Shown piece after piece: positions 1 to 14,667 of a DNA stretch of 64,000 nt (positions are counted from its first letter, which is position 1; the number at the start of each line of letters is the position of its first letter). This DNA is from Mycobacteriaceae bacterium. GTDB taxonomy: Bacteria; Actinomycetota; Actinomycetes; Mycobacteriales; Mycobacteriaceae. The notes beneath the pieces are model-generated. The model did not search any database, was not told where the DNA came from, and worked only from the letters and a program-made list of their open reading frames with translations. Made by a program: the position numbers and the translations under genes. The stretch is taken from NCBI GenBank assembly GCA_019749805.1, contig JAIEPH010000044.1:1-64000 (forward strand), in the 5' to 3' direction.

Positions 1-90
1 GGAAAAAGAGGCAGACCAAAAAACAACAACAAACAAAAACCACCAAACACACTATTGAGTTCTCAAACAACACACCCGGTTTTCAGGCAA
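1..90 (-). other. 5' leader of an rRNA operon (16S gene lies off the left edge)
   Basis: Minus strand reads GTTTGAGAACTCAATAGTGTGTTTGGTGG followed by T-rich sequence, typical of mycobacterial pre-16S leaders, downstream of murA and two promoters. Confidence 0.8.
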
Positions 91-97
91 CCCTGCC

Positions 98-126
98 ACT
101 GTACTCCATGTGGTCAGAGAGGTCAA
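98..126 (-). promoter_or_regulatory. rrn promoter, proximal: TTGACC-N17-TACAGT
   Basis: -35 at 126..121, -10 at 103..98, 17-nt spacer, just upstream of the rRNA leader. Confidence 0.8.
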
Positions 127-175
127 ACCCGGGCCGCCGATCCATTTGGACTGGGGCCCTTGGCTTCTGGAGAAA

Positions 176-204
176 ATAGTACGCCTTCAACGACCCAGTC
201 CCAA
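176..204 (-). promoter_or_regulatory. rrn promoter, distal: TTGGGA-N17-TACTAT
   Basis: -35 at 204..199, -10 at 181..176, 17-nt spacer, just downstream of the murA stop. Confidence 0.65.
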
Positions 205-221
205 ACCCGGGTCTCCGAGCC

Positions 222-1475
222 CTACGCGATGCGCTCGATCTCCGCCCCAAGGCTGGTCAAATTCTCCACGAACAGCGGGTATCCGCGGTCGATGTGGAAC
301 ACGTCGTGGACTTCGGTGTCGCCGTCGGCGACCAGTCCGGCCAGGACCAACCCTGCGCCCGCACGGATGTCCGACGACCACACCGGAGCACTGGACAACT
401 GCGGAATCCCCCGTATCACCGCGTGGTGACCGTCTGTGCGGGCGTCGGCGCCCAGTCGGATCATTTCCTCGACAAAACGGAACCGCGCCTCAAAGACGTT
501 CTCGGTGATCATCGAGGTGCCGTCGGCAATGGACGCCAAGCCGATGGCCATCGGCTGCAGGTCCGTCGGGAAGCCCGGAAACGGCAGCGTCGCGACATTG
601 ACCGCCTTCGGCCGCTCGTACTGGACCACCCGGAACCCGTTGTCGTCCTGGGTGACGGTCGCGCCGGCATCGTGAAGCTTGTGCAGCACCAACTGCAGAT
701 GCTGTGGGTCGACACCCGTGACGGAGATGTCCCCGCGGGTCATGGCCGCCGCGATACCCCACGTCGCCGCCACGATGCGGTCACCGATGACCCGGTGCTC
801 GGTCGGATGCAGGCGTTCGACCCCCGTGATCGTCATGGTCGACGTGCCCGCCCCCGAGATCTCAGCGCCCATCTGGCTGAGCATCGTGCACAGATCGACG
901 ACGTCGGGCTCACGCGCGGCGTTGTGAATGGTCGTGACACCCTCGGCGACGACCGCCGCCATCAAGATGTTCTCGGTGGCACCTACCGACGGGAACTCCA
1001 ACTGAATCTCGGCGCCTCGCAGGTGATCCGCCTCGGCGACAACGCAACCGTGTTCGATATTGCATCGCGCACCCAGCTGACGAAGTCCGGCCTGATGCAT
1101 GTCCAGCGGCCGCGATCCGATCGCATCACCGCCGGGCAGGGCGACCTTCGCGCGTTTGCAGCGCCCAACTAGCGGGCCGAGCACACATACTGATGCCCGG
1201 AACTGACGGACCGCGGCGAAATCCGCGTCGTACTTGGGTTCATCGGGCGAGGTGATCCGCACGACGTCGCCCTCGAGTTCGACGGTCGCGCCGAGGCCGC
1301 GCAGCACCTCAGCCATTAGCGGCACGTCAAGGATGTCGGGACAGTTCGTGATCGTGCTGGTGCCCTCTGCCAGCAGAGATGCCGCCATCAGCTTCAGAAC
1401 ACTATTCTTTGCCCCCCCGACGGCAACTTCGCCTGCTAACCGGTTTCCACCGGTCACCACGAATCGCTCGCTCAC
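222..1475 (-). CDS. murA: UDP-N-acetylglucosamine 1-carboxyvinyltransferase
   Basis: Full-length MurA ([17 protein letters not shown]...[25 protein letters not shown]). Confidence 0.97.
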   Translation of the reverse strand: MSERFVVTGGNRLAGEVAVGGAKNSVLKLMAASLLAEGTSTITNCPDILDVPLMAEVLRGLGATVELEGDVVRITSPDEPKYDADFAAVRQFRASVCVLGPLVGRCKRAKVALPGGDAIGSRPLDMHQAGLRQLGARCNIEHGCVVAEADHLRGAEIQLEFPSVGATENILMAAVVAEGVTTIHNAAREPDVVDLCTMLSQMGAEISGAGTSTMTITGVERLHPTEHRVIGDRIVAATWGIAAAMTRGDISVTGVDPQHLQLVLHKLHDAGATVTQDDNGFRVVQYERPKAVNVATLPFPGFPTDLQPMAIGLASIADGTSMITENVFEARFRFVEEMIRLGADARTDGHHAVIRGIPQLSSAPVWSSDIRAGAGLVLAGLVADGDTEVHDVFHIDRGYPLFVENLTSLGAEIERIA

Positions 1476-1555
1476 GCGGGTCAGTGTAAACAGCGCCGTG
1501 GGCCATGTCAGTTTCCTGACAGCTTTCCAGCCACCTTCTCCGGTACGGTTTCCAC

Positions 1556-2134
1556 ATGGCAGTTCATCTGACCCGTATCTACACGCGGACGGGTGACGAC
1601 GGAACCACTGGACTCAGCGATTTCAGCAGGGTGTCAAAGAATGACGCCCGGCTCGCGGCCTACGCCGACTGTGACGAAACCAATGCCGCCATCGGCGCGG
1701 CGGTCGCTTTAGGGAACCCCAGTGAGCGGGTTCTCAAGGTTCTCAGGCAGATTCAGAACGACCTCTTCGACGCAGGTGCAGACCTGTCCACGCCTGTGGT
1801 CGAGAACCCCGAACATCCACCGCTGCGGATCTCGCAAAGCTACATAGACCGGCTCGAGGCGTGGTGCGACGAGTTCAACGCGGATTTACCTGCGTTGAAT
1901 TCCTTTGTACTGCCCGGCGGTTCACCACTATCTGCGTTGCTCCATGTCGCCCGAACCGTGACGCGGCGGGCCGAACGGTCGGCATGGGTTGCGGTAGAAA
2001 CGCACGGTGAAACCGTCAGCGTGCTACCAGCCAAGTACCTCAACCGGCTGTCAGACCTGCTGTTCATTCTGTCTCGGGCGGCGAACCCGGACGGCGACGT
2101 ATTGTGGCAGCCCGGCGGTCCCGCAACAGGTTAA
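1556..2134 (+). CDS. PduO-type ATP:cob(I)alamin adenosyltransferase
   Basis: [30 protein letters not shown]...; syntenic with Rv1314c. Confidence 0.92.
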   Translation: MAVHLTRIYTRTGDDGTTGLSDFSRVSKNDARLAAYADCDETNAAIGAAVALGNPSERVLKVLRQIQNDLFDAGADLSTPVVENPEHPPLRISQSYIDRLEAWCDEFNADLPALNSFVLPGGSPLSALLHVARTVTRRAERSAWVAVETHGETVSVLPAKYLNRLSDLLFILSRAANPDGDVLWQPGGPATG

Positions 2135-2577
2135 GACGTGCGACGTCGCGCGCGTGGTGACGGCCTTGACTCGACCCACGACAAGAAGGCCGTCAACGCG
2201 CCGCGATCCAATGCCACCTCGTAACCGCGTCGGCGCTCGGGGCTGGAGTCTCGCAGCTCGAGGACCACGATTTCGTCTGTCATGATGTCGAACTCGTCAC
2301 CCCGGGGCGCACGCCGTGACACAATTTCCAACCCTCGCCGGCTCAGCGTGCGATCGGGCCACCATCGCATACTGGATAACCGGTAGAAGCCGGCTTCCCC
2401 ACCGCGGTAGCGCATTACACCGTGGCGCCATCCGTGACCGCCCACCGCGGGCACGTCACGCAGGATCGCGGCGCTGCCGCCAACCTGCCGTAGCTTCCAC
2501 AGCCGGTAGCACATCATTACAACGAGCACCAGAAGCACGCCGATCAGCGCGACCATGAGGAACATGGACACGCTCAT
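2131..2577 (-). CDS. DUF2550 family membrane protein (Rv1312-like)
   Basis: N-terminal TM helix, position downstream of atpC. Confidence 0.85.
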   Translation of the reverse strand: MSVSMFLMVALIGVLLVLVVMMCYRLWKLRQVGGSAAILRDVPAVGGHGWRHGVMRYRGGEAGFYRLSSMRWWPDRTLSRRGLEIVSRRAPRGDEFDIMTDEIVVLELRDSSPERRRGYEVALDRGALTAFLSWVESRPSPRARRRTS

Positions 2578-2587
2578 GGGCGGCCCG

Positions 2588-2953
2588 CTAGTCGATCTTG
2601 CCTAGGGCGCGCAGCCTTGCGCGCCCCCTGGCGGCGGTATCAGCGTCGTCGGATTCGGAGTCGCTCTTGGCCGCATCGGCATCGATCTCGGACTCGAGCT
2701 CTGCGGACTCGGCCAGGATGATCACGCCTTCGTCGGTCACCGACATGAAACCGCCGTCGACGGCGATGCGCAGATCATCCTCGCCTTCACGCTCAACGCG
2801 CACCATGGCGTCATCGACCAGCTGCGCCACCAACGGAATGTGGTGGGGCAGAATGCCGATCTCGCCCGCAGTTGTACGGGTGAACAGGAACGTCGCCTTG
2901 CCCGACCAGATCTCGCGCTCGACGGCGACGATATCGACGTCCAGTTCGGCCAT
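2588..2953 (-). CDS. atpC: ATP synthase epsilon subunit
   Basis: [38 protein letters not shown]. Confidence 0.96.
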   Translation of the reverse strand: MAELDVDIVAVEREIWSGKATFLFTRTTAGEIGILPHHIPLVAQLVDDAMVRVEREGEDDLRIAVDGGFMSVTDEGVIILAESAELESEIDADAAKSDSESDDADTAARGRARLRALGKID

Positions 2954-2955
2954 CG

Positions 2956-5447
<2,492 letters not shown>

Positions 5448-5457
5448 CTGTGTTGCC

Positions 5458-7104
5458 TTACTTCTTCTTCGGCTTGGGCTTGCGCACCTTCACCGATTCC
5501 TTTTCGACGTCTCCCTCATCCATTGCGTCGACATGCTCATCGGGAACGACTGAACTGCCGTCGGTGGTGTCGAAGCCCTTCTTGAACTCGTTCACCACAT
5601 TCTCGAGATTGGTTTCTAACTCCTCCGAGAGCTTCTTGCTCTCCCGGATCTCCTTGAGAATCGCTTCGTGCGAACCCTTGACGTGCTCGAGGAACTCCCG
5701 CTCGAACTTCTGAACATCCTGGATGGGCACGGAATCGAGGTGTCCCCTGGTGCCTAGGAAGATGGCCACCACCTGCTCTTCGACCGGCATCGGGCTGTTC
5801 TGCGGCTGCTTGAGTAATTCGACCAGGCGGGCACCACGATCCAACTGGTTCTTGGACGTTTCGTCGAGGTCGGAGGCGAACGCTGCGAACGACTCCAGCT
5901 CGCGGTACTGCGACAGGTCGAGGCGGAGACTTCCGGCTACCTCTTTCATCGCCTTGATCTGCGCGGCGCCACCCACTCGCGACACCGAGACGCCGACGTT
6001 GATGGCCGGACGTACACCCTGGTTGAACAGGTCGGTCTCCAGGAAGCACTGACCATCGGTGATCGAGATGACGTTGGTGGGGATGTAGGCCGAGATGTCG
6101 TTGGCCTTGGTCTCGATGATCGGCAGACCGGTCAGCGAGCCGCCGCCGAGCTCATCAGACAGCTTGGCGCAACGTTCCAGAAGCCGGGAGTGGAGGTAGA
6201 ACACGTCACCCGGGTAGGCCTCGCGGCCGGGCGGCCGGCGCAGCAGCAGGGAGATGGCGCGATACGCCTCGGCCTGCTTGGTCAGATCGTCGAAGACGAT
6301 CAGCACGTGCTTACCCTGATACATCCAGTGCTGGGCAATGGATGAACCGGTGTACGGCGCAAGCCATTTGAAGCCAGCGGAGTCCGATGCCGGTGAAGCA
6401 ACGATCGTCGTGTAGTCCATCGCACCGCCCTCTTCGAGGGTTTGACGCACACTGGCGATTGTGGTGCCCTTCTGGCCGATCGCCACATACACACAACGAA
6501 CCTGCTGGTCGGGGTCGTCGGTCTCCCAGTTCTGGCGCTGATTGAGGATGGTGTCCACGCACACCGCGGTCTTACCGGTCTTGCGGTCGCCGATGATCAG
6601 CTGACGCTGACCGCGGCCGATGGGCGTCTGCGAATCGATCGCCTTGATGCCTGTCTGCAGAGGCTCGCTCACACCTTGGCGCTGCACCACCGACGGCGCC
6701 TGCAGCTCGAGGGCGCGACGCTCGTCGGTATCGATCTCGCCGCGACCATCGATCGGCTGGCCCAACGGGTTGACTACACGGCCCAGGAAGGCGTCTCCGA
6801 CGGGCACCGAGAGGACCTCACCCGTTCGCTTGACCTGTTGACCCTGCTCGATCTTCTCGAACTCACCGAGAATCACCGCACCGATGCTGTGCTCGTCGAG
6901 GTTGAGCGCAACACCAAGGACGCCGCCGGGGAACTCCAACAGCTCCTGAGTCATGACCGACGGTAGGCCCTCGACGTGCGCGATACCGTCGCCCGCATCG
7001 ATGACCGTGCCGATCTCTTCACGCTCGGTCTCGGCCTCGAAGCTGGCTACGTACTCCTCGATAGCGCCCTGGATCTCATCCGCGGAGATCGTCAACTCTG
7101 CCAT
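5458..7104 (-). CDS. atpA: ATP synthase alpha subunit
   Basis: [19 protein letters not shown]-terminal lysine-rich extension. Confidence 0.98.
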   Translation of the reverse strand: MAELTISADEIQGAIEEYVASFEAETEREEIGTVIDAGDGIAHVEGLPSVMTQELLEFPGGVLGVALNLDEHSIGAVILGEFEKIEQGQQVKRTGEVLSVPVGDAFLGRVVNPLGQPIDGRGEIDTDERRALELQAPSVVQRQGVSEPLQTGIKAIDSQTPIGRGQRQLIIGDRKTGKTAVCVDTILNQRQNWETDDPDQQVRCVYVAIGQKGTTIASVRQTLEEGGAMDYTTIVASPASDSAGFKWLAPYTGSSIAQHWMYQGKHVLIVFDDLTKQAEAYRAISLLLRRPPGREAYPGDVFYLHSRLLERCAKLSDELGGGSLTGLPIIETKANDISAYIPTNVISITDGQCFLETDLFNQGVRPAINVGVSVSRVGGAAQIKAMKEVAGSLRLDLSQYRELESFAAFASDLDETSKNQLDRGARLVELLKQPQNSPMPVEEQVVAIFLGTRGHLDSVPIQDVQKFEREFLEHVKGSHEAILKEIRESKKLSEELETNLENVVNEFKKGFDTTDGSSVVPDEHVDAMDEGDVEKESVKVRKPKPKKK

Positions 7105-7152
7105 GGCTTTTCGTCTTCCTACTTCGTGTGTCGGTCTTTGGTGTTATCGGGG

Positions 7153-8484
7153 TCAGTCGGGCAAATGGGTCTCGGCCGCGGCCAGCTTCGACGACAGCGC
7201 CCCGTCGATCACCTCGTCGCCGACGGCGATCGTCAAGCCGCCGAGCAGCCCGGGGTCCACATCGAGCTGAAGTGAGACCGGGTGACCGTAGATGCGGCTG
7301 AGGAGTTCGGTGAGCCGGTTCTCCTGCGCCTCGCTGAGCGGGGCGGCCGCGCGTACGTGCGCGACGACCTCTCCGCGTAGCGACACCGCCAAGTTCGCCA
7401 GCCCGCGCACGGTGTCGTCAGCACGCTCACCGTGCAACAGCTCGATCGACTGGCGAAGCAGATCTGCGGCGTTCTTGCTCGCGCGGCGCCCAAGCACGTT
7501 GTTGAGCAGAGTGATTCGACCGTCCAGCGGCGAGCTGAAATCACTCAGCAGCGTGATCAACAGAGGCTCGGAGTCGAGGATGCGGCTGAACCTGAACAGC
7601 TGGTCCTCCACGTCCTCGATCTGACCTTCGCGTTCGGCTCGCGTCAACAGCGCCAGCCTGGCGATGTGCTGCACTCCGTAAATCAAGTCGCCTGTGGAGG
7701 ACCAACGCTGCGACACCGCGGTTTTGAGTATGTCGAGTGCGGCATCGGAGACCTTGCCGGACAACAACCGCTCGGTCAGCTGGACCTTTGCCTCGGAGCC
7801 GCTGGAAGGATCGGCCACATGCCTGGCCAATACAGCCTCGGTGCGCAAGAGCTTCGCCGCCGACGCCAGATCGTTCGCCAAGCCGGTCAACGCCTCGGAC
7901 TCGAGATCGGCGGCGATCCCGTTGAATCGGTCGACGACGGTGAGCACCGAATCGCGACTGGCGGGGCGGAGCTTGGCCGTCGCGGCATTACCGAAACCGG
8001 TACTCGAGGAGGCCATCTCGTCGAGCTCGGTCAGGAAACGGTCGACTGTCGCCGATTGCTCCGATGGATCGGAGACGAAGTCGGCGACCAGATCGCTTGC
8101 CCGACGAACGGACTCGGCGCCGAGAGTCTGCCGCAGCTCACGGATGAGCTGCTGGCGCAGTAGTTGAACCTGTTGGCCACCTTGCACCTTGATGCGCTCG
8201 AGTTCGACGTCGGCCTGCGCGCGCAATTGTTCGGCGATCTTCTCGGCGTCGTGGCGCGCCTCGTCGATCACCTTCGCCGCCTCGGCCTTGGCTTCTTTGA
8301 GGGCCTTGGCGTGCTCGGCGTCGGCGTCGGCAACCTTCTTCTCCGCCTCCGAATGCTCCTCGAGCTGGGCGCGGACGGCCTCCTGCTGGTTCTTCATCAT
8401 GGTGCGGACCGGCGGCACAACGTACTTCATGAGCAGGAAGACGATGACCGCGAAGCCGATGAGCTGTCCGATGAAGGTCGACAT
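7153..8484 (-). CDS. atpFH: fused ATP synthase b'/delta subunit
   Basis: b-type TM and coiled coil fused to delta domain, 443 aa, the mycobacterial arrangement. Confidence 0.95.
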   Translation of the reverse strand: MSTFIGQLIGFAVIVFLLMKYVVPPVRTMMKNQQEAVRAQLEEHSEAEKKVADADAEHAKALKEAKAEAAKVIDEARHDAEKIAEQLRAQADVELERIKVQGGQQVQLLRQQLIRELRQTLGAESVRRASDLVADFVSDPSEQSATVDRFLTELDEMASSSTGFGNAATAKLRPASRDSVLTVVDRFNGIAADLESEALTGLANDLASAAKLLRTEAVLARHVADPSSGSEAKVQLTERLLSGKVSDAALDILKTAVSQRWSSTGDLIYGVQHIARLALLTRAEREGQIEDVEDQLFRFSRILDSEPLLITLLSDFSSPLDGRITLLNNVLGRRASKNAADLLRQSIELLHGERADDTVRGLANLAVSLRGEVVAHVRAAAPLSEAQENRLTELLSRIYGHPVSLQLDVDPGLLGGLTIAVGDEVIDGALSSKLAAAETHLPD

Positions 8485-8487
8485 TTC

Positions 8488-9009
8488 CTACCGTCCCTGT
8501 CCGGTTGAGACGGGAACCGTACGAGTCGTGACGTCGACCCCGAGCACTCGGCTCGCCAGGTTCACCGCCAGTGAATCCACCGACGACTGGAGCTCAGCCG
8601 ACACCGCCAGGGATTGCTGGGTCAACTCGTCGTTGGCCTGCTGCAACACCTTTGACACTTCTGCGTTGGCCTTGGCCCGCGCGTCCTCGACGATCTTGCG
8701 CCCCTCGGCACGGGCCTCGTCCCGAACAGCGGTCGCCCCGCGACGGGCCTCACCCATCACGTTGCGGTAGTCGGCGTCCGCGGCAGCGCGCAGCTTCGCT
8801 GCACGACGATTGTCCTCGGCCGTCTTCTCGATCATGGCTTCGCGCTCGCGGAGCACTAAGGCGATCGGTGGCACCACCCACTTGGCGATGACACCGAGAA
8901 CGATCAGGAAAATGAGCAGCGCGAAGAAGAAGGTGCCGTTGGGCAGCAGGAAGTTTTGCTGCCCGCCGCCTTCTGCCGCGAGAACCGTCGTGGTGCTCAG
9001 GTCAACCAT
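8488..9009 (-). CDS. atpF: ATP synthase b subunit
   Basis: Single TM plus alanine-rich coiled coil; position between atpE and atpFH. Confidence 0.95.
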   Translation of the reverse strand: MVDLSTTTVLAAEGGGQQNFLLPNGTFFFALLIFLIVLGVIAKWVVPPIALVLREREAMIEKTAEDNRRAAKLRAAADADYRNVMGEARRGATAVRDEARAEGRKIVEDARAKANAEVSKVLQQANDELTQQSLAVSAELQSSVDSLAVNLASRVLGVDVTTRTVPVSTGQGR

Positions 9010-9029
9010 GAACTCTGCTTTCCGGCTGG

Positions 9030-9281
<252 letters not shown>

Positions 9282-9343
9282 TTATCCTCCTTGATAACTG
9301 GTAGCTGACCTACCAGGTGATTGGTACGAGCATTGCTGTGCGG

Positions 9344-10099
9344 TTAGTGGTGTTCGTCTTCGAGCTCCATCGACTGGCCGAAGTACAGGATGGTCAGCAG
9401 CGCGAAAATGAAGGCCTGGATCGCGCCGATGAACAATTCGAAGGACTTCCACAACGCGTTCGGGGCCCACAGGATGTAGGCAGGGAACAGCGCGATGATC
9501 GTGACCATGATGCCGCCGGCGAAAACGTTGCCGAAAAGTCGGAGCGACAACGAGATCGGCTTCGCGATCTCTTCGACGAGGTTGATCGGCGCGAGGAACG
9601 CCACGTGTCCCTTCAGCAACCTGACCGGATGGCCGAGAATGCCGCGCCGCCAGAACCCTGCGGCGTGGTAGCAGATGAAGACGAACAGACCCATGGCCAG
9701 GACGAAGTTGATGTCCGAGGCAGCCGGCTTGAGCACTTCATGGATGCCCGACTCATTGGAGTACTGCCACGGAAAGACTGACATCCAGTTCGCAATGAGG
9801 ATGTACACGAACAGCGTCACCGCGAGTGGCAACACGAATGGCGCGATCTTCATGCCTATCGCGGACTCGATCTGATTGCGGGCCTGGACCGTAATCGCTT
9901 CCCAGAACAGCTGCACACCACTGGGAACACCGCTTGACGTGACTTTGGCGCGTAGATAAAAAGCCAGCGCGAGCACGATCACAGCGGCGATGGATGCGGA
10001 CAGCAGCGTGTCGGTATTCACCGTGAGTCCGAACCAGTTGGCGGTGGTATGCGTGCCTACGTGGATGCCGGATTCCGCGGCGAGGATCGTCTCGGTCAT
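9344..10099 (-). CDS. atpB: ATP synthase a subunit
   Basis: Polytopic protein; [18 protein letters not shown] motif. Confidence 0.97.
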   Translation of the reverse strand: MTETILAAESGIHVGTHTTANWFGLTVNTDTLLSASIAAVIVLALAFYLRAKVTSSGVPSGVQLFWEAITVQARNQIESAIGMKIAPFVLPLAVTLFVYILIANWMSVFPWQYSNESGIHEVLKPAASDINFVLAMGLFVFICYHAAGFWRRGILGHPVRLLKGHVAFLAPINLVEEIAKPISLSLRLFGNVFAGGIMVTIIALFPAYILWAPNALWKSFELFIGAIQAFIFALLTILYFGQSMELEDEHH

Positions 10100-10545
10100 T
10101 GTTGGGTCGCCTCCCCTTGAGTTCCGTCCGCAGCGACGCCTGTCCGCAGTTTCTTCGCCACGGGCAGCGCGGTCGTAAACACCAGCAGAAGCTGGAACAA
10201 AGCCATGCCGAAGACCACGCCGAGTCCTGCGGGCCGGAAGACGAACGCGATCGTCAGGCCTACCGCGGTCAAGATCGCCAAGCGGGCCGCGGAATTCAGC
10301 GCCATTTTGCTCTTGAGCGGATGAGCCGAAGCGGTGATCGACAGCGCCGAACGCCGCACGAGGATGGCGTTGACCAAGCCGAGCGCCAGGCCGATCCCGA
10401 AGAACACCCCGACCATGACATGGCCGAGGAGTCCAGCGGCCAGCGTCACGAGCCCCGCGAACACGACACAGATGACCGACAGGCGCAATGGTCGAAAAGC
10501 AACGGATGGAAACACCAACGGCGCGTCCTGCGCTGGCGTCGTCAC
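10096..10545 (-). CDS. AtpI-like membrane protein (Rv1303-like), first gene of the atp operon
   Basis: 4-TM protein immediately upstream of atpB with 4-nt overlap. Confidence 0.85.
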   Translation of the reverse strand: MTTPAQDAPLVFPSVAFRPLRLSVICVVFAGLVTLAAGLLGHVMVGVFFGIGLALGLVNAILVRRSALSITASAHPLKSKMALNSAARLAILTAVGLTIAFVFRPAGLGVVFGMALFQLLLVFTTALPVAKKLRTGVAADGTQGEATQQ

Positions 10546-10790
10546 TGCGTCACCTCAATCCCGCGGTCATAGGAAGATTCTCCGAATGATTCCGATGTTT
10601 CTGTGAGTGGCGCTCCGAGCGTATCGGAGGGCATTGTGCTCACTGGAATCACCCTGGGGTCGCTCCCTTTGTCGGTCGTTGTTCCGCGCCGATCGGTGGC
10701 TCACCGATGGCCCGGAGGCCGGCAACCCGCGAGGTTTTTTCGGGTTCTGACTGCACCCTAACACATGGTGAGAGCCATAAAAGACGTCTA

Positions 10791-11993
10791 CTACTTTTCG
10801 TCGTACATTTCGTCTAGTTGACCGTCTCGGCGGCGCAACAGCGGGATGAGAGTAACCACGATCGCGACCAGAATCGCCGCCAGCATGACGGCGCCGGTGT
10901 AGCGCGGATCGAAGAAAATCGTGCTGGCGGCGCCGACGGCGATGATGCCCACCCACAGGTAGATCAGCAACACCACCCGCCGGTGCGAATGACCGATGTG
11001 AAGCAGCCTGTGGTGCAGGTGCATCTTGTCCGGGCTGAACGGGCTGCGACCCGCGCGGGTGCGCCGCACGATCGCCAACAGCATGTCCAGCGCGGGCACG
11101 AACAGCACGGCGACCACCAACAGGAACGGCGACAGCAACGCGAACACATCGCGGGCGCCGTATGCGGTCTGCGATATCGGGCCCGCGGCCGTCGTCGAGG
11201 CCGCGGCGAGCATCAGGCCGATCAGCATCGAACCCGAGTCGCCCATGAAAATTTTGGCGGGGTGGAAGTTGTGCGGCAGGAACCCCAGGCAGGCTCCGGC
11301 GAGCACCACCGAGATCACGGCGGGCGGATAGAACAGGACATCGCCGCCGTGATCGCGCAGCAGCCCGATCGAGAAGATGCAGATGGCCGAAGCGGTGATC
11401 AGGCCAAGGCCCGCGGCGAGGCCGTCCAGCCCGTCGACGAAGTTCATGGCGTTGACGATCGCGACGGTCAACGCCAGCGTCAGCAGGATCGACGACACCT
11501 GGTCGAGCACGATGGTGCCGACACCGGGGATGTAGAGCACGCTCCACGCGACGCCCATCGTGACAAGCACACTGGCCGCGGTGATCTGGCCGGCGAACTT
11601 CGTCAGCGCATCCAGTCCCCATCTGTCGTCGATCAGACCGATCGCCATGATGAGCCCGCCCGCGACCACGACCGCGGGCATTCCCGACGAGTACACGAAC
11701 CCACGGGTGAGCGCCGGAAGCTGCGACGCCAGCAGGACGGCGCAGACCACGCCGACGTACATCGCCAGCCCGCCCATCCGCGGCGTCGGCTGCAGATGAA
11801 CGTCCCGTTCGCGTGGATAGGCCACCGCGCCGAGCCGGCGGGCGATGATGCGCACCCATCCCGTGGCGAAGTAGGTGATGATCGCTGCGGTGAGTCCGAC
11901 CAGCGCGAGCTCGCGAAGCGGGACGCCTGCCCCGCGATCGTTCAGCGCCAGCAGACTGTCTGCCGCGTAGACCACCGATGAACCGTATGCCAT
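10791..11993 (-). CDS. wecA: undecaprenyl-phosphate GlcNAc-1-phosphate transferase (WecA/Rfe, MraY family)
   Basis: NAMNFVDGLDGLAAGL, MGDSGSMLIGL, HLHHRLL motifs. Confidence 0.94.
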   Translation of the reverse strand: MAYGSSVVYAADSLLALNDRGAGVPLRELALVGLTAAIITYFATGWVRIIARRLGAVAYPRERDVHLQPTPRMGGLAMYVGVVCAVLLASQLPALTRGFVYSSGMPAVVVAGGLIMAIGLIDDRWGLDALTKFAGQITAASVLVTMGVAWSVLYIPGVGTIVLDQVSSILLTLALTVAIVNAMNFVDGLDGLAAGLGLITASAICIFSIGLLRDHGGDVLFYPPAVISVVLAGACLGFLPHNFHPAKIFMGDSGSMLIGLMLAAASTTAAGPISQTAYGARDVFALLSPFLLVVAVLFVPALDMLLAIVRRTRAGRSPFSPDKMHLHHRLLHIGHSHRRVVLLIYLWVGIIAVGAASTIFFDPRYTGAVMLAAILVAIVVTLIPLLRRRDGQLDEMYDEK

Positions 11994-12014
11994 GTTCTTT
12001 CAGGTCGCCCCGGA

Positions 12015-12668
12015 TCAGACCGTCAACGTCGCCGCGTCAACGCCAAGCACTTTCGCCACCGCGTCGACGGTGACCGGCCCCTGCCGCAACACCCTGGGAT
12101 GTACACCGGTCAGGTCCACGATCGTCGACGCCGCCTGCTGCTGCGACGGTCCGGCGTCGAGGTAGACCTCGACGAGGTCGCCGAGTTGGTCGCGCGCGTC
12201 TTTCGCGGTGACGGCGGCGGGCCGGCCCGAGATGTTCGCGCTCGACACCGCCATCGGCCCGACCTCGCGCAGCAGCTCGATGGCCACCGGGTGCAGCGGC
12301 ATGCGCACCATGACGGTGCCGTGTGCGTCGCCTAGGTCCCATTGCAGCGACGGCGCCTGTCGCACCACGAGACTGATGGCACCCGGCCAGAAGGCGCGGA
12401 TGAGTTCGCGGGCGGTGTTCGGGACGGAGTACACCAGCCCCTCGATCGTGTGCCAGGACCCGACGAGCACCGGAACGGGCATGTCGCGTCCGCGACCCTT
12501 GGCCGACAGCAGAGCCGAGACAGCCTCGCTGTCGAAGGCGTCGGCGCCGATGCCGTAAACGGTGTCGGTCGGCATCACCACCAGACTGCCGCCCTTGACC
12601 GCGCTGACGGCCGAGGCGATACCGATCGCCCGCGTCTGCTCATCGAGGCAGTCGAACATCTCCGTCAT
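12015..12668 (-). CDS. threonylcarbamoyl-AMP synthase (Sua5/YwlC/YrdC family)
   Basis: MPTDTVYGIGADAF...SSANISGRPA motifs. Confidence 0.94.
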   Translation of the reverse strand: MTEMFDCLDEQTRAIGIASAVSAVKGGSLVVMPTDTVYGIGADAFDSEAVSALLSAKGRGRDMPVPVLVGSWHTIEGLVYSVPNTARELIRAFWPGAISLVVRQAPSLQWDLGDAHGTVMVRMPLHPVAIELLREVGPMAVSSANISGRPAAVTAKDARDQLGDLVEVYLDAGPSQQQAASTIVDLTGVHPRVLRQGPVTVDAVAKVLGVDAATLTV

Positions 12669-12681
12669 GAAGTCCAGTTTC

Positions 12682-13545
12682 TCACCGGTTCCGGACCGCA
12701 GTGACGAAGCGGGGCCGACCCGTCAGGTCGAAGCGGCTGGTGACGTCGTCGAATCGTCCTGTCCGGGCGAACGCTTCGACCGTCCGCGCCGAGGTGGTGT
12801 CGTCGTGCTCGACGGCGCAAAGCCCGCCGGCACGAAGCCATCGGCCGGCGAGGTCGGCGATGGCTTCGATGAGCTCCATCCCGTCCGGCCCGCCGAACAG
12901 CGCGTGTGGTGGATCATGTTCGGCGACTTCGGGTTCCAGATCCGCCCCGTCCGGAATATAGGGCGGGTTGGCGACGAGCAGATCCACTGAGCCGTCGAGT
13001 GCGGGAAGCAAGCGCGGTTCGGTGACGTCGGCGCGCAGCAGTTCGACGCCGGCGCCCGCGAGATTGCGCGTCGCGTACTCGAGCGCGCTCTGCGAGTCGT
13101 CGACGGCGACAATGCGGGCCGCGGGCCAGAACTTCGAAAGCGCCAACGCCAGCGCACCGCTGCCGGTGCACAGGTCGACGATCAGCGGTTTCGGCGACAG
13201 CTGTTGTGCAACAGACCATTCCAGCATCGCTTCGGTCTCTGGCCTCGGTACGAAGACACCAGGACCGACATGGACGGTGACGGGACCGAACGCCGCGGTT
13301 CCGACTATGTGCTGAAGCGGCTTGCGGCTGACGCGCTCGGCGACCAGCCCGTCAAAGGTTTCGTAGAAGTCCGATCCGGGGTCGAAGAATGCCAGCCGTC
13401 CGCGCTCCACGCCGGCGGCAAATGAGGCGAGCAGTTCCGCGTCAGCCCGTGGCGATCCGACTCCCGCCCGTGCCAGTGTCGCCTCGGCAGCATCGATCGC
13501 CTGGCGGATGTTGGCGCATGCCGGCATCCGGCCGGGCCGGTTCAT
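12682..13545 (-). CDS. prmC: peptide chain release factor N5-glutamine methyltransferase
   Basis: NPPYIP motif; SAM fold [12 protein letters not shown]; adjacent to prfA. Confidence 0.95.
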   Translation of the reverse strand: MNRPGRMPACANIRQAIDAAEATLARAGVGSPRADAELLASFAAGVERGRLAFFDPGSDFYETFDGLVAERVSRKPLQHIVGTAAFGPVTVHVGPGVFVPRPETEAMLEWSVAQQLSPKPLIVDLCTGSGALALALSKFWPAARIVAVDDSQSALEYATRNLAGAGVELLRADVTEPRLLPALDGSVDLLVANPPYIPDGADLEPEVAEHDPPHALFGGPDGMELIEAIADLAGRWLRAGGLCAVEHDDTTSARTVEAFARTGRFDDVTSRFDLTGRPRFVTAVRNR

Positions 13546-14615
13546 GCTTGCTGAAGCCGGGACTGCTTGTCCGCGGTGGCCAGCGCGTCGAACAGGGCAT
13601 CGAGGTCGCCGTCGAGGACCTGGTCGAGGTTGTGCGCCTTGAAGTTGATCCGGTGATCGGCGATCCGGTTCTCGGGATAGTTGTAGGTGCGGATCCGCTC
13701 GCTGCGGTCGACGGTGCGGATCTGGCTGGCCCGGTCCGCCGACGCGTCGGCCTGCGCCTGCTCCTCGGCGAGTGCCTGCAGCCGGGCGGCAAGCACCTGC
13801 AGGGCGCGCGCCTTGTTCTGCAACTGGCTGCGCTCGTTCTGGCAGGTGACGACGATGCCGGTGGGCAGGTGCGTGATGCGCACAGCCGAATCGGTCGTGT
13901 TGACGCCCTGGCCGCCCTTACCTGAGGACCGGTACACGTCGATGCGCAGATCCGATTCGTCGATCTGGACTTCCTCGACCTCTTCGGGTTCGGGGTAGAC
14001 GAGCACGCCCGCGGCCGACGTGTGCACGCGGCCCTGCGACTCGGTCACCGGAACCCGCTGCACACGGTGCACGCCACCCTCGAACTTGAGACGCGACCAC
14101 ACCCCGTCGGCCGTATCGCCCTTGCTCCTGATCGACAACGTCGCGTCCTTGTAGCCACCGAGGTCGGAGGTGGTCTCGTCGAGCACGCTGACGGACCAGC
14201 CGTGCCGCTCGGCGTAGCGGGTGTACATACGCGCCAGGTCGGCGGCGAACAGTGCCGATTCCTCGCCTCCCTCACCGGACTTCACCTCGAGGACGATGTC
14301 GTCGGCGTCGTGCGGGTCGCGGGGTGAGAGCTGATCAGTCAGCTGAGTGTCGAGCTGCTCGACGGTGGCTTCCAGTTCGGGCACCTCGGCGGCGAACGAC
14401 TCGTCGTCGGCGGCCAGTTCCCGTGCAGCGTCGAGATCGCCGCGGGCAGCCTCGAGCTTGCGGTAGGTCGCGACGATCGGCGAAACCTGGGCGAACCGGC
14501 GGCCGACCTTGCGCGCGGCAGACGCATCCGCATGCAGGTTGGGATCGGAGAGCTGGCGCTCGAGGTCGGCGTGCTCGGCGAGCAAAGCCTCGATCACGGG
14601 TGCCGTGTCGGCCAT
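13542..14615 (-). CDS. prfA: peptide chain release factor 1
   Basis: [23 protein letters not shown] motif; start set at ATG 14615 ([12 protein letters not shown]). Confidence 0.96.
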   Translation of the reverse strand: MADTAPVIEALLAEHADLERQLSDPNLHADASAARKVGRRFAQVSPIVATYRKLEAARGDLDAARELAADDESFAAEVPELEATVEQLDTQLTDQLSPRDPHDADDIVLEVKSGEGGEESALFAADLARMYTRYAERHGWSVSVLDETTSDLGGYKDATLSIRSKGDTADGVWSRLKFEGGVHRVQRVPVTESQGRVHTSAAGVLVYPEPEEVEEVQIDESDLRIDVYRSSGKGGQGVNTTDSAVRITHLPTGIVVTCQNERSQLQNKARALQVLAARLQALAEEQAQADASADRASQIRTVDRSERIRTYNYPENRIADHRINFKAHNLDQVLDGDLDALFDALATADKQSRLQQA

Positions 14616-14667
14616 GTCGTCCTCCTTACCCGCAGTGCACTCCCTCGGTTCTTCCGCCAAACGCAAA

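Noticed and set aside
2131-2577. Insertion sequence between the DUF2550 and cobalamin adenosyltransferase genes, as IS1557 in M. tuberculosis
   Set aside because: The two genes abut here with overlapping stops; no transposase present
10567-11859. 430-aa minus-strand ORF overlapping wecA in another frame
   Set aside because: Arg/Gly/His-rich shadow of the wecA reading frame; wecA at 10791..11993 has full family motifs
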